This document shows positions 1 to 12,551 of a stretch of 64,000 nucleotides of DNA, in pieces. The DNA is from Ulota crispa (Eukaryota; Streptophyta; Bryopsida; Orthotrichales; Orthotrichaceae): NCBI GenBank assembly GCA_963920765.1, contig OY987245.1:8014727-8078726 (forward strand), read 5' to 3'. Each line of letters starts with the position of its first letter. The first letter of the stretch is position 1. The position numbers were made by a program, and so were the translations under genes. The notes under the pieces were generated by a model. That model made no database searches and was not told the origin of the DNA. It saw only the letters and a list, made by a program, of their open reading frames with translations.

Positions 1-308
1 TTTCATGGATACCCATGAAGTTTGCAATATTTTCATGGATACTCCTGCTATTTCAGAAATTTCACAAATACCCTTGGACCAAAAATTTCAAGTGTTTGTT
101 TTGTTGTGTATGCCATTTCCCTTCTTCCTTTGTGCGCACTCATAACAAGAAAGAAGTAGTGTGCGCACAAAGGGAGAAAGTAGTGACACACACAACAAAA
201 TAAACGCTTGAAATTTTTGGTCCAAGGGTAATTGTGAAATTTCTGAAAAAGCAGGGGTATCCATGAAAATATTGCAAACTTCAGGGGTATCCATGAAATT
301 TTCGCTAA
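1..308. mobile_element. Family N hairpin MITE, copy 1 (cut by window edge)
   Basis: The left part reads TTTCATGGATACCCATGAAG and the right end is its inverse, closing with GGGTATCCATGAAATTTT. The middle has the family's GTGCGCACAAAGG... core. It lies in the intron after the F-box exon. Confidence 0.75.
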
Positions 309-335
309 ATTCAATTTCTAGCAATGTAGCCGCAC

Positions 336-3226
336 CTTGTGGAGCAAATCGTCGGTCAGATCAAAGCGTGGTTCAGTGTCTTTTTCTTCATCGGTGTTCT
401 TTTCCTTGTCGTCGTCTCCGTCATTGTCAGTTTCCATGTTGCTCTCACTTCCACCCGGCAGCTGTGATGACGGATTGGAAGGGGGTCCTAGAGACAAACC
501 TTCTTTGGCCCAGCTTCCGAACTGCAACGATTGACGGCTAGATGAACCTGAATGGCCAGTTGATGATCCACCTGCCATGGTACTTGGAGTTTGCTTCCTG
601 GACACACAAACGATGACATTCCTGCATAAGTACTGCACTTACCAAACTGATTTTGTATCCACAAACTTAAGAAGATCCAGACATGAAACAGACGTAACAG
701 CATTTTAAACCAAAACCGGAATAAACGACCAAAAAACATGGAACGTGCATCCTCCGACTGAACATCTTCGGATCTATTTGGATAAAACTGGAACTATTTA
801 TGTACTGAAATTCATTCTACATGCAACAGAAGCGTCAGAGGGTGCACGAGACCTGCTCTACGAAGTGGATGGTAAAGTGATAATCACATCGACATCCTAG
901 CTCATGCTTTGAAAAAAAAGCATAAAGAGCAGAGGAAAAAATCGTCAAAGAATTAAACCGCACCGACGGAGATCCTATCAGCTGTTGAGCACGACAGACA
1001 CTTACGAGAGGGGAAGAAAAAACTTGGCACGCTTTCGTTGGAGATGGCTCTTCAGAGGAGTGGTTGGATAGTGGATGAATGACCGTGCTAAAAGATAAGG
1101 TCTTGAAAATCGAATGTCTTTTGAATGAGATGCCTCGAATCTTTGAAGGGGAGTTCCCTGCACAGGTGCAATCTCATGAACATTCCCAGCTTCAAGTGCG
1201 CCCTGCAGAACACACACAATAGCATCATCTTTAGTTTACACTCTTGCACGGCCTTGCTGCAGTTCTAACGCTCTACAACTGTGGTGTTAACACAGTTTGG
1301 TGCTTAGACTTACAAGGCAAATGTCAAAATCCTGATTTAACCACTACCAAACCACACGACCGTTAGATCAGGATACAACCGAGACAAAACAGAATACAAA
1401 CATGTTCACAAAGTGGTTGAGGATCCTTGGACCGTAACATAAAAAACCAAATTACACAAAATATGATTTGAAGAAACCTACCGTTGAAGACTCTAGCGTA
1501 CAATTAGGTTCCATCGATTGAACGCTGTCATCCTCATCAGCTATCAATCTGTCTTTCAGCGTCTGAAGAGGAATGTAATCAATAGGAATGTCAGAAGAAG
1601 CCCGTGCTTCAGGTTCAAGCTCTGGTCTTTTGAATTCACTTGCAAAGCTGACGTGAGCGGAGTCGGCAGCCGGAGCCTGTTCGTCTGTCAAACGAGGGCT
1701 ATGGGGCAGCGAAAGTGACAACAGTGCCGAAGCGCTTTCACCTTCGTGCCAGAAGCTACAATTTCTGTCCGAGTCATCAAGCACTGGCTGATCAGAACCC
1801 CCCAATCCAGTGACTATGGCTGGACCGCTTGTCAGCCTACCAGCAGGTAAGGCCAGGTCCCTGAGTTCCTTCTCGACGCCATCAGCGTCAAACAGAACCT
1901 GCTCTCCACCACCTGCAACGTAGCATGTGGACACACATAAATTAAGCACAGTTTACGCATAAACGTAACACAGCCCTTTTCTAACGACACTAAGGTAGAA
2001 GGCTCATAAACCGACCATCTACGGGCTGAAACTGAATTTTGGGGAGGTGAAACTTCTTGAAATATATTTTCAGTAAATTTTCCTTGTAAGACAAGAGGAA
2101 TTGGCATCTAACCGAAGTTGTTTCATATTTTTTGGAGCTTTGTGGACTTAGTTATAAAATTTTGAAGTTGCAGTGGCATAGGGCTCTAAAACCGTCCACC
2201 TCCTCAAATGTACTCTGCTTGTACGTTGTTGAAACCTATGATAAACAGCATGTACAAATTGAGCACATTTGAGAAGGTGGACGGTTTTAGAGCCTGAGCG
2301 GAATTTGAGCCTCCTACCTTACCGACAAATGCCCTCTCACATGGGCTCACAACTTGCCACGTGGAAGTTGTGTCTAATCGCAAGTGTAAACAGCGTGAAA
2401 GTTTCTAAAGATAATATGCAGTTACAGAGTGCATCACTAAAGAGAGTCTGGACAAAATTACAAAATGTAGAATTACGGCGTCCCAGTACTAACAAGCATG
2501 TCATTTATTATTCAGAGGTGCTGCAAACGCATCAGGAACTACTACAGAGCTAGGCATGAATACAGAAACCAATCAATGCAAATTCAAGTAGTATTTTTTA
2601 TGTCTGAACTCGGTAGAAGAATCAACAACAATGCGCTGGACTGCCCCAACTGTTCCTCATGATACTGACATTCGGTAACGAAGACTACTACAGAAAATAC
2701 CACAAAAGATCTGTGACCAAAACGAAACCCTCACATTGGTGTCAACGAAGTAAGTAATGTTAACTATATATAACAAACGAAGTAGTTTGATTATAGGGAA
2801 AATTTCATGGATACCCCTGAAGTTTGCAATATTTACATAGATACCCCCTGCTTTTTCAGAAATTGCACAAATACCCTTGGACCAAAAAATTTAGGCATTT
2901 ATTTGTTGTTGCTTGTACTGCCTTCATGACCAATGTTGAAGAAGGGAATGTAATGAAACAAAGAAGAAGCAACGTGCGCACAAAGGAAGAAGGGAAGTGG
3001 CATGTACACAACAAAACAAACGTCTGGGAATTTTGGTTCAAGGATATTTGTGCAATTTCTGAAAAAGCAGGGGTATCCTATGTAAACATTGCAAACTTCA
3101 GGGGTATCCATGAAATTTTCCCTTCGATCATATATAGGTCATGGGCTCACCTTCTGAGGTTGGGGGTCCAATTTGTAGCCCATCAGCCAGCCAACTTATG
3201 CAGCCGCGATTGTTGTCGGCGGCCAT
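336..3226 (-). CDS. F-box protein, N-terminal part (FBL15/SLOMO-like, partial at left edge)
   Basis: Four coding exons join in phase: 3226-3151, 1912-1482, 1202-1006 and 597-336, giving 322 residues. The ATG at 3226 is preceded at once by an in-frame TGA, so it is the first possible start in that exon. Exon 1 ends one base into a glycine codon that exon 2 completes, exons 2/3 join in phase 0, and exons 3/4 share a serine codon. Residues 27-312 are acidic, Ser/Pro-rich and probably disordered. The last residues, 313-322, read FDLTDDLLHK, the typical opening of an F-box, cut by an intron whose donor GTGCGG is weak. An F-box binds SKP1 in SCF ubiquitin ligases. The wording and the long acidic leader recall plant FBL15 (SLOMO), where LRRs follow; that part would lie left of the window. 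Intron 1 holds elements E1 and N2, and the last intron holds N1. F-box: fairly sure; FBL15: inference. Confidence 0.65.
1991..2321. mobile_element. Family E MITE (TA-AGGTAG ends), copy 1
   Basis: Starts TAAGGTAGAAGGCTCATAAA and ends GAGCCTCCTACCTTA. It carries an internal inverted repeat around CTCCTCAAATGTAC and TTTGAGAAGGTGGACGG. It lies in intron 1 of the F-box gene. Confidence 0.8.
2796..3122. mobile_element. Family N hairpin MITE, copy 2
   Basis: A complete copy with terminal inverted repeats of nearly 40 bp, beginning GGGAAAATTTCATGGATACC and ending in the inverse. It lies in intron 1 of the F-box gene, 29 bases from the donor of exon 1. Confidence 0.85.
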
Positions 3227-4260
3227 TCAACGTAGAATTTTGTCAAAACGGTTTTCAATCCCACAGATGAACAAATGCAGCGAAGACGCCGTCTTGGTTA
3301 TAAAAGATGTGTATTTCTGGACTGTCACAAGATAACCCAAGTAGCAACTGTCAGTGGCTCGAAAGCCCAAAAACAACAGCATCGCTACAGATAAAAAACG
3401 AGGCTAACTAAGATTGTTCACAGTTGCAGCCTAACTCAATACGAGGTCATCAATTGAAGATAGACCTAAAAATGCTAGATATGATCTAACAAACCCCACC
3501 AATTTGAAGGTCTTTACCCAACAGTTAGGGTACACCAAGAACAACGTCTATCGGTAACATACTCACCACCCAAATAAGAAGAAGAAAAAAAAGCCCATAC
3601 CCAACTGAATCGCTTTACGAACCACAGATTCTTTCGGCTCTTGACAGAAAACCCAAGACCAAAAAACAAGACCACTGCATACCCACAAAAAACAAAACAA
3701 ACCCAAAAATCGTTCAATTGAGAGCGCAAGAACCCACGTCTCTCTCTAAGCCATTGCTTCTTCTAAAGAGACAAATGCTTTGCAGAAGTACAGAGCAGAA
3801 GTATAACCCCACCTAAATCGGCCTAGACTACATAATAGTATGTGGGTCTTCCACAACATATTCTTCGCTCCAACATGAGTACAAGCGCAACAGTTGCGCA
3901 AGAAAAACGAGAGAAAGAGAGCGAGAGAGAGAGCGCAAGTTGCAAGAACAAAGTGCTCTACAATTACTGTACCCTAATGTTTGTCCAACACTTTGTTGTC
4001 GGGACTTGTCAATGCGCTTTTCGGGCCTTCTTAAAAAAAATCACCACCACAACCTCCTCTTCGGTGACAACTGACAAGTAAGGCGAAACCCCAAACGAAA
4101 AAGTAAAGGCACCAAAACTGACCAAAGGCCACACTAAGTTAGAGCTCTGTCGCTTTTTGGGTTCCGGATGCCTGACACACGACACAACAGGTGTGTTTCG
4201 AAACTTGCCCCCCCTTCACGAGACGAGTAAAATCCGATGGGCATTTCTGGGGTTAAGTTA
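3227..4260 (-). promoter_or_regulatory. 5' leader of the F-box gene, with a likely leader intron
   Basis: No long conserved reading frame is visible on the minus strand here. A good donor (GTGAGT) sits at 3566-3561 and a possible acceptor near 3313-3325, so the leader is probably spliced. A GA-rich run at 3908-3935 reads CTCTCTC... on the coding strand, as is common in plant 5' UTRs. A 71-codon hydrophobic frame at 3729-3514 could be an upstream ORF, but I see no support that it is translated. Confidence 0.4.
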
Positions 4261-4266
4261 CAGTTG

Positions 4267-4274
4267 TTTATATA
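4267..4274 (-). promoter_or_regulatory. TATA box candidate for the F-box gene
   Basis: The minus strand reads TATATAAA here, followed after a gap by the CT-rich leader. A start of transcription about 30 bases downstream, near 4235, would suit the gene model. Confidence 0.45.
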
Positions 4275-4439
4275 TGATTCTCTCTCCCCCGACTCCCACG
4301 AATGGCGATCGATCGATCTGTAAACTTAGTCCTGGTGGGTTTTCCGTCAAAGTTTTGAAACTGCAGTTGGTGATGCGGAGGCACGGTTGGGCTTTCTTGT
4401 CGATTTAGGGCTCACGAGCATGTCCCACGCGTCGCTTTT

Positions 4440-5125
4440 GTTCTTCAGCACGCTAATCTCCGTATTCCACTCTATTTATAGCCTTGCACTACACAGTTAC
4501 TTTTTACTTTTATCCTAAAGTAGCTCAAATCTATATCTATAAAAGAATCCCAAGACCCCATTTTGGATGAAAAGTAAAGAGTTTGAGTGTAACTATGAGT
4601 TGCATTCCATGCATGTAAGTTGCACCTTTTATATTTTCTATTGTTGCAGCTTTTACATTTTCTTTTAGCCAATAAAAACGAATAACTCCATGTTTTATGT
4701 TGAACAATTTGTTTATTGCAAAGATATTTTTGTTGCCGCCGTTGGTACAACGGGTACGTAAACTAATATATATATAAAGTATAGAATAGAGTAGTTGCCC
4801 ACAAAGCAATGTTTTTCTCAAGGGATGCTTTTCTTAACCCTTTATTAGAGACCATGCCATCATATTTTGGTTGTAGAGTGTGGTTTTTGGCTTATAAAAT
4901 AAAATTGCTTAATAATTTGGAATTTGGTCTTGAAGAATGTATGTGATCACAAGAATTTTTACATTTAATTAAAAAAATGACAATGTAAATGGGTATGTGA
5001 GTTGACAAATAATGGTGTTTGTAAAGTATGACCCTAAAATACTTCTTCATTTTTTGTTAAAGATGGATCAAGGCAACAAAACTATACATCAAATTTTATT
5101 AAAAAATCATTATCAAACTTTTTAA
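4440..5125. other. AT-rich spacer, no feature recognised
   Basis: No conserved frame, RNA gene or clear repeat boundary was seen. The frames here contain low-complexity AT-rich translation only. Confidence 0.5.
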
Positions 5126-5537
5126 GGGAATTGATATGTGTACCAAACCCTTTCAACTACTATACCACACTCCTGGGGTAAATTTTAGATTACTACCATC
5201 GAAAAGCTGAATTTGAGAATTTGGAATTCAAATTGGGACTAAGAGACCATGAGTTAGTCTAGAACCATAAAAAAGTTGCAATTCAACAATACCCAATGAA
5301 AAAGTTTAGTTAGGGAGAAAAGTGTTACTTTCACTTTAGTTTGTAAAAAAAGATAACCTTTTTCATTGGGTGTTGTTGAATTGCAACTTTTTGGGTGGTT
5401 CTAGATCAAATCATGGTCTCTAAGTCCAAATCTGAATTTCAAATTCTCAAATTTAGCTTTTTGATGGTAGAAATCTAAAATTTACCCCAAGGGTGTGATA
5501 CAGTAGTTGAAAAGGTGTGGTACACATATCAATTCCC
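5126..5537. mobile_element. Family K hairpin MITE, copy 1
   Basis: A 412-bp near-palindrome with its centre around 5330. It begins GGGAATTGATATGTGTACC and ends GGTACACATATCAATTCCC. The arms also match at AGTTGCAATTCAACAA near the centre. Confidence 0.85.
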
Positions 5538-5577
5538 ATTTTTTAATTACATAAAAATGAATAAAACAATAATAATA

Positions 5578-5885
5578 GGGGAACTTACAAATAGGGGCAC
5601 AAAAACAACAAATATCACAAATAGAGGCATAATTTCAAAATAATTACAAATATGGGCACAATCTCAAGATCCCTTTATTAAATTCCCTTATTGAGGCTTG
5701 GTTTGGAGAGGCCTCTTTATTTTTTGGAAGTTAGCTAACAGTTAGTGTGATATATCTAAATTAGCCAATGTCCAAACCAAAATTTGCAAATCATTTTTTA
5801 AAAATTGTGCCCCTATTTGTCATTATTGAAGTATGCCTCTATTTGGAATATTTTTTGTTTTTGTGCCCCTATTTGTAATTTTCCC
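5578..5885. mobile_element. Family M MITE
   Basis: Terminal inverted repeats: ACAAATAGGGGCACAAAAAC at the left and GTTTTTGTGCCCCTATTTGT at the right. A single end-like fragment (GTGCCCCTATTTGTCATTAT) recurs near 19166. Confidence 0.75.
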
Positions 5886-5989
5886 ATAACAATAATAATA
5901 ACTAATGGTAATAATAATAACATTTGAAACCCTATATTTTTTGAATGGTAAATTATTATTTTATTTACTTTTTAAGTAGTGATGGAAAA

Positions 5990-6597
5990 ACACCTCAACG
6001 TTAGAGTTTTATTGCTGTGAGCAGAGTATTTATTATTGTGAATATAATTTTTACTATTGAAGTATTATTTTCTTACAATAACTGCATTTTATTTGTGATA
6101 ATTTTAGTTTTACTGATGTAATTAAAATTTATTGAAGTGCTTATTGTAACAGGTGAATTTCATTTAGTATCATTTTTTCACGCATCTAATTCTATTGTAA
6201 AAGCATACACAAATAATCTCATTATAAAAACACATCTAAACATGGTCATTTACTTTGTATTTTTCACTATGTATTATTGACTAAAGTTATCATAGTAAAA
6301 TTTTGTAGTCTTTTTGGGTTGCAAGTTTTCTCCTTTATTTCTTGACATTCAAATTTTTGAAACTTTATTTAGAGATGAAAAGAAAAGAGAGAGTAGAAAT
6401 AAAAAAGAGAAAACAAGGTAAAGAGTATAATAAATTATCAAATCTTCAAGGGATTGGTTTAAGTTCACTTTACACTATTGGAGGTGACCAATGGATGAGA
6501 ACATTGGTTCTTTATCACTACTATAATCTTGACCAAGAGCCATGATGACCAACAAATAAACATGGACTAGCTCTTGGTCACTAGTGTAAAGAGGCCC
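5990..6597. mobile_element. Family P element, right part, copy 1
   Basis: About 550 bp match copy 2 near 26.6-27.2 kb. It ends with an internal hairpin (TTCACTTTACACTATTGGAG ... CTAGTGTAAAGAGGCCCT). No left terminus is visible. Confidence 0.6.
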
Positions 6598-7929
6598 TCA
6601 ACATACTCTAACCATTTTGTAACAATGGCATGGAATATAAAATTAAATTTTGATGAAAAAAATTAGATATAAGTTATTATGCAAGTGTCTTTGTCCTTTC
6701 ATTTGCCATTCTTGGATATCATTGATATAAATATCTAGTTCTATACAAGCAACAAATCCTAATCAAAACTTAACTTATATCAACTAATGCAAGACTTTGA
6801 ATAGTGCAAGACCTCACATTGATTTGGAATTTTTTTGCCTAATTGATGCAAAGGTGTGACATGCATCTTGCCCTTGTTGGCCAATTAGGGATTTGACCAC
6901 AACCTTTTGCAGCCACTCAAGTAGCAACTTGGTGGCACATTTGTAGTAATTGCAACATCCTTCACGCGCTCTTTAATTAAGTTATGTGTTAATAAAATCT
7001 TCTTAAATTTTTTTGGCCACTTGAGTTATGTTGTTTAAGATAGTACTTGAATACTACAATTCAAAGAAAATTGAACTAACCTAAACTACTATGAGCTACT
7101 TTGTTGCGCCTTGCAAATTCACTTGTTTCATAAATTAGTGCAAGTTAAAGTTATGAGTAAAGGACGCATTAATTTAGATTATTTGTGTAGGTTCTCAAAA
7201 ATCTTTGAGTTTCAAATGTAATTGTGAATATTACATGAAAATCACCATATAATGTGGATTACAATATTGATTATTAATATTTTTTGTTCTTTTCTTTTGC
7301 AATTTACTAATTAAGTAATTCAAATGCACATACAAGCTTATGAGTTATGATAGGCACAAGCAAGCTTTAGGGCTTTGGACTTGCTTATCATTATGGTTTG
7401 TAACAATAATCATTCATTTACAATAAATCTCCCCCAATAAATGGTAATTTTGGTGACAACAACAATTTATTTAACATGTCTAGTTTGGTAGTAAACTTTT
7501 AAATTAATCGTAAAAATGATGCTCTAAGCTTAATCCAATCTAAATAAGCAACCAAATTAAAAGAAATTCTATTTTCAATTAACCCCTAAATACCAAAGGC
7601 ACTCAATTTGGGTGTTTACAAAACTTTGAAGATGAATAAAACCTTCTCAAATCTTTATTTTTATTTTTTCAATATAAGTTTGTTATGAAATCTATTTTTA
7701 ACATGGAAACTTGATTTGAAAATGAATATTGATGATTTTTTTACTCAATATTTTGTTCAAAGGTGTCCACTCCAATCTTGAGTTTACTAGTGTTGAAAAA
7801 TCTTCAAAATGAGCCTCAAATATACTATATATAGCTTGGAGAAAAATCCACGTTAGCAATTCATTTCAAAAAAATGTAGGAGTAGGTTTTGAAAGCCATA
7901 AATTGAGTAAAGTTAGACATGTAATGACC
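6598..7929. other. AT-rich spacer, no feature recognised
   Basis: No coding signal, RNA gene or clear terminal repeat was recognised. The stretch is about 70% A+T by eye. Confidence 0.5.
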
Positions 7930-8152
7930 TTAGCCCCTAAATCCCTAATTGTCCCCTCCGGGGACAAATGGGATTTGGAGCAAGTACCTACGGCCTTAAT
8001 TTTTGTCTTGATTTTTTTAAACTTTTTTTGTAGATAGAAAAACACATTAGCATTTGGGGAATATAAGTTTTATTCCAATCTATGACTAACAGCAAAAGTT
8101 ATGCCTAGATAAGCAAAAATTTATGGAGATCGGGCAGAATTTTTTTTTTACA

Positions 8153-8194
<42 letters not shown>

Positions 8195-8874
8195 TCTTCT
8201 CATAGGTTATAGATTTTCCTACATCTGAAGCTTTGATTCATTCCATTTAAACTAGTTATGAGAGAGTTATGGACAATCTTGTTTTTTGGGCACCTTTAGC
8301 ATCTTCTTGAAAAAATAACTTATAAACTTCATTTTTGAATGAAATTTTAACATCTTTTCAAAAAAAGTTGTTGGAAAAGGTGAAGTTTGCTTTATAGAAC
8401 ATTCTCACCATTGGGATTATTGCATTTCAATTCCATTGCAAGGTTATTAACAATTTAAGTTTTTGTTCAATCTCATACCTTCTTCTACCTAATGTTTTTT
8501 TAAAGAATGAAAATTAAGTATTTTTTGTTTTGATTTTTTTCCAAAGATTCTCAACTCAATTTTTCACCATTGAAAAATAAAATACAAAACTTTGTGGTGC
8601 AAAAATTTGAAGTTAAAAAAGATCAAAGTCAAATAATCTAGTCATTCAAGGTGCAAAAAAGTTTATTTTTGACATTTCAAACACAAATATCTTGCAATCT
8701 ATGCGGTTAGAGTTTTTGAATTTTTGTTTACACATTCTTATACTAGTCTAGTACAAGATCCTACGGTTAGATGTGCAAAAAGACCAATTTTCAAACTTTT
8801 TTACTCTTTGCAATAGAAGTGGCAGTTTTGAGTGTCTTTTGACAAAATAAAGGCCTCAAGGATTTAGGGGTTAA
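7930..8874. mobile_element. TTAA family (piggyBac-like) element A1
   Basis: 945 bp. The left end is TTAG-CCCCTAAATCC (TTAA mutated to TTAG) and the right end GGATTTAGGGG-TTAA. The interior matches the copy at 43975-44903 along most of its length. An ATT microsatellite lies at 8152-8192. Confidence 0.8.
8152..8192. repeat. (ATT)n microsatellite
   Basis: About 13 perfect ATT units inside element A1. The related copy at 44.2 kb lacks the expansion. Confidence 0.95.
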
Positions 8875-9166
8875 ACCATTTTTTTTTGGTGCCCAACTTT
8901 TTAGATTTGACATGTGAAATGAGGATTGAAAGACTTCAAGTCACTTTTGCAGTCTTAACACCCTCATGTTCAAACATAATAATCTTTCAAACTATAAGTG
9001 AATTTTTGTGTTTTCTTTTTCCATGTAATCTTGAACATGTTAATTTTAAATTTGTACGGTAACAATTTTAAAAAAATTGATGAAATTTATTAAGAGGTTA
9101 GTTAATTGTTCAATATCATGAAAATTCCAAGAAACTCAAAATGGCCTTGGGCAATTAGGGATTAAG
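8875..9166. mobile_element. Tail fragment of a TTAA-family element
   Basis: Matches 11310-11606 inside element A2, including TTGAAAGACTTCAAGT, and ends GGGATTAA, a decayed GGGGTTAA. A1 abuts it on the left, which suggests that A1 landed in, or replaced, the left part of this older element. Confidence 0.6.
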
Positions 9167-9738
9167 GTATTTACTCAAATTTTCTCAAGGTAGCTCCTCT
9201 CAATGCAAAGGCTCCTCACCTCCAAAATACAAAGCCAATAATTGTTGACAAGAAAACCATCTTCCATCAAAAAAATTGTTTATAAGATGGAAGAGACGAA
9301 CATTTAGACAAAAAAAAGGACTTCTCTTGTAAACAAACCCACTTTATTGCAAGTCTGCATACCAACACAAGTGCAGTAGCTCATCAAAACAGAGCTCCAA
9401 CTACCTTGTTGCCTATAAAAGCAACCTAAAATCGAACATCTAAAACTTCCAATTATAAATTGTCATTACAAGGCACTCAAATACTTATACAGTCTGCACA
9501 AGGCAGTACGCAACAAGGACAACATTCTGGTGAAGCAAAATGCATGACGAACAACTTGCAAGAGCATTTGTTCCGCATCCAATTGCTACAACCTTGGAGG
9601 TTTGAAACTTTAATCTGGCACAGAAGTCCTGTAAGCCAGAGCATTGCTTTGTCAGCTCAAAGCAAGGTGTTTACATAGAATGGCAACTGTTCAACCCAAC
9701 AACTCATTGCTTTATTGAAAATTATGTAATTAAAACAA
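9167..9738. other. Spacer, no feature recognised
   Basis: Contains a short open frame near 9460-9678 that has no family resemblance. Nothing else was recognised. Confidence 0.4.
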
Positions 9739-10036
9739 GGGAAAATTTTATGGATGCCCTTGAAGTTTGCCATATTTGTGTAGATATCCCTGATTTTTCA
9801 GGTGTTGCACAAATAATCGAGGACAATAGTTTTGAGACGTTTATTTTGTTATGTATGCTACTTCTTTCATGACCAATTTTAAAGCAAGAAGTGCAATAGA
9901 ACAGAAAAAAAGCAACATGTGCACAAAGGAGAAAGACATGGCATACATAATAGAATAAACGCCTAAGGGTATTTGTGCAATTTCTGAAAACTAGGAATAT
10001 CTATACAAATATGACAAACTTTAGGAGTATCCAAAC
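9739..10036. mobile_element. Family N hairpin MITE, copy 3
   Basis: Begins GGGAAAATTTTATGGATGCC and carries the inverse at its right (ACAAACTTTAGGAGTATCC). It is more diverged than copies 2 and 5. Confidence 0.75.
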
Positions 10037-10295
10037 AAGATGAACTCCACAGAAACAACCACACTTGGAAAAACCCAGACAAAGTATAGTGGTGTACAAA
10101 AAGCTGATTTAAAATAAGGAAGCCAAGCCAACAATTAGCGGAACATGCTCTAGTTGATCTAGCTCTCCCTCAGAAGCCGGATCCATTCTGATTTTCCAGT
10201 ATCTCCCTCTCGCAAACAGTTAAGCAAAAGATTCTGGTGGGCTCCCATTGAAAAGTTGAGTGATGTGAAAAATCATACTGCCAAAAGCACAAGCA

Positions 10296-10352
10296 CTTCT
10301 ATAATATCACATCCCGACTTCTATAATGTAATATCACATCTTGACCTCAGTA
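10296..10352. repeat. Short fragment of foldback family G repeats
   Basis: Two TAATATCACATC units (ATAATATCACATCCCGACTT and the AATATCACATCTTGACCTC copy) match the subterminal repeats of the foldback elements at 46.7-47.3 and 56.6-60.5 kb. Confidence 0.6.
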
Positions 10353-10665
10353 AGGGCCCATGCTCACTTGGACTTATGTTTTGTGAAAAACCGGTAAGAT
10401 TGCTTCTTTCGCCACGCCTGTTCCCACCAAGCTCCGCTCTTAGCCTCCGAGCCTAGGTGGCGGTTTAGGTGGCAGACTTAAAACATGAGTGGTTTTTTGT
10501 AAGCACCCAAGAATTTTGCAATAACTTGAGGAACATACGCAGGTTTTTCGCAATTGTGTTTCTCCTCAACATGGAGATTCCAGAAAATCGCAAGGTCTTA
10601 TCAGTGGTGTTTAGTAAACATCCCTCTCAACCTCATTTACAAAAGAGCGGTGTGGAAATAGCAGC

Positions 10666-11606
10666 TTAACCCCTAAATCCGTTTTTTTTTTTTTTTTTTT
10701 TTTTCCATTTTATGTGGGTAGACTGACCCGCACCCTACACTGCAAGCACGTAAAAATGGAGAGAACTAAATAGACTCGTTGACATGTGGACTCTCATCCA
10801 CAAAATATGTTACTATTAGTAAACCTCATCCAAAATTTGGCAAATCGGAATATCGGATGTAGGCTTGGGGAAGGATTTGGCAATGTCATCCATTTTTCCA
10901 TAGTATTTTTTTAGTGTTACAGTAGTCAATGATCATATGAGGTAAGATTTAGACAAATTTTTGTTAGTGAAAAAGACTTTGTCCTAAATGTGAGAGACAT
11001 CAAATTCTAGTGTTGACAATATTTTGAAGGAAATTAAACATAAATAAATTGCTACTTTTAGTTGTTTTTATTTTTAATTCCAATTTTAGCATCAAAAACC
11101 CAATTTTGAAAATTATCAATTATGATTTTTCTATTCAAGAGTTTGAGCTAGGGTCTTGACTTTCCATAGTGTTGAGAGCTCCTAGAAATGAGCCTCAAAT
11201 ACACTAAATCTTGGAAAAAAAAGTTACACTAAAAACTCATTCAAAAAAATTGAAGCATAGATTTTGAAAAGTCATAAATTGATTGAAGTTATGTATGTTA
11301 TGCCCTTTAACCTCATATTTTTTTGGTGACACTTTTTAGATTTGACGTGTGAAAGGAGGATTGAAAGACTTCAAGTTGTGTTCACAATTTTGACACCCTT
11401 GTGATTAAACATTATAATCTTTCAATCCATAAGTGATATTGTTGTGTTCTCTTATCCCGTGTGATTGCTAACACACCTAATTTGAATTTGTACAATTACA
11501 ACTCAAGATAAACTGAATGATACAACTACTCTAAATGTTGGCTTTTTGTTCAATTTAGAGAAAATTCTTAAAGGCTAAAAAAAGCCCTCAAGCATTTAGG
11601 GGTTAA
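10666..11606. mobile_element. TTAA family element A2
   Basis: 941 bp, TTAA-CCCCTAAATCC ... GCATTTAGGGG-TTAA. The left third contains a family C repeat and the right third matches 8875-9166. A poly(T) run of about 22 follows the left end. Confidence 0.8.
10681..10990 (+). repeat. Family C dispersed repeat, copy 1
   Basis: Starts after poly(T) with GTAGACTGACCCGCACCC and continues with the family's block on TGGATTTTCATCCA-like spaced motifs and TTACAGTAGTCAATGA. It lies inside A2. Confidence 0.55.
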
Positions 11607-11917
11607 GGTAGGAATGCCCATAAGCATTAGTGTCATAACAGTCACCTCTAAAATCTTGGAAAATTTGTTGAAGTGAATAGATGTAATTACAAGGATGTAC
11701 AACATGTGAATATGAAACCTTAGTGTTGGTTATGGGTACAATAGCAGTTTGTTCTTTAAAAATTCAAAACTTGTTCTCACAATATCCAAATAATACATTC
11801 AAAATTGCAAACTCATTATTTTTTGTTGCTAATAGGATCCTATAATTTGCTAGATGTTTATTAATACTAATCCTATTCAAAACCCTTAAACTCACGCTTA
11901 TAGGTGTTCCTACCTTA
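11604..11917. mobile_element. Family D MITE (TA-AGGTAGG ends), copy 1
   Basis: Begins TAAGGTAGGAATGCCCATAA and ends TTATAGGTGTTCCTACCTTA. Its left TA lies within the right TTAA of A2, so the two elements abut. Internal sequence AATTACAAGGATGTACAACA is shared with copy 2. Confidence 0.85.
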
Positions 11918-11997
11918 AGTGAGACGGAATCTCAAGTGAGGCACAACAGCCCAAAAGGGGACAAAAGCAAAAAAACTCATTTACTAACTTAGGTGAT

Positions 11998-12262
11998 GCA
12001 AACCAGGTTTTTTTTTTCTAACAAAAATTTGCCTAAAACTTACCTCATATGGTCACCGACTACGTAACACTTAAAAATACAGTGAACATATGGATGAAGT
12101 TGCCAAATCCTTTCCTAAGTGAACACCAGATTTGCCATATTTTGGATGAAATTCACTTATATTAGCACAAATTATGGATGTGAATCCACATGTCAACAAT
12201 TCTATTCAGATCTGTCCAATTTTTCCTTACCTACTTGCATTGGTGGGTGCCTGTTGGTCTAC
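11998..12262 (-). repeat. Family C dispersed repeat, copy 2
   Basis: Inverse orientation. Near 12265 the minus strand reads GGGTAGACCAACAGGCACCC followed by CAATGCAAGTAGGTAAGG, as in copy 3. Confidence 0.65.
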
Positions 12263-12551
12263 CCTTGTAAAATGATAAAATAAATCCTAATGCGAACCCT
12301 CGCTAGTAGCCATCACTGTATTTGTCTCGCTGGCACTTAGCAAAAGTTCAAAAGTCCTAAATGAAACACGAAGTGTGAATGCCCAGCACTTATAGTGGAT
12401 CATGATATTACCAGATCCTAGAATTTGTAAAGCTATTATGCCGACCCACACCATTCCTTACTACAGGGATTAGTTTTATTTATTCAAAGCGCTCTTTCAA
12501 AATGCCAAGTGAGAATGGACCTTAATGTTATATTGCTGGTCTCTGGTACAT

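Noticed and set aside
2824-3270. 148-codon plus-strand frame
   Set aside because: It runs through a family N MITE and over the antisense of the true F-box exon 1.
3514-3729. Hydrophobic 71-codon frame as the true start of the F-box gene
   Set aside because: The frame has no likeness to the family; the donor at its end fits a leader intron, and the ATG at 3226 has better support.
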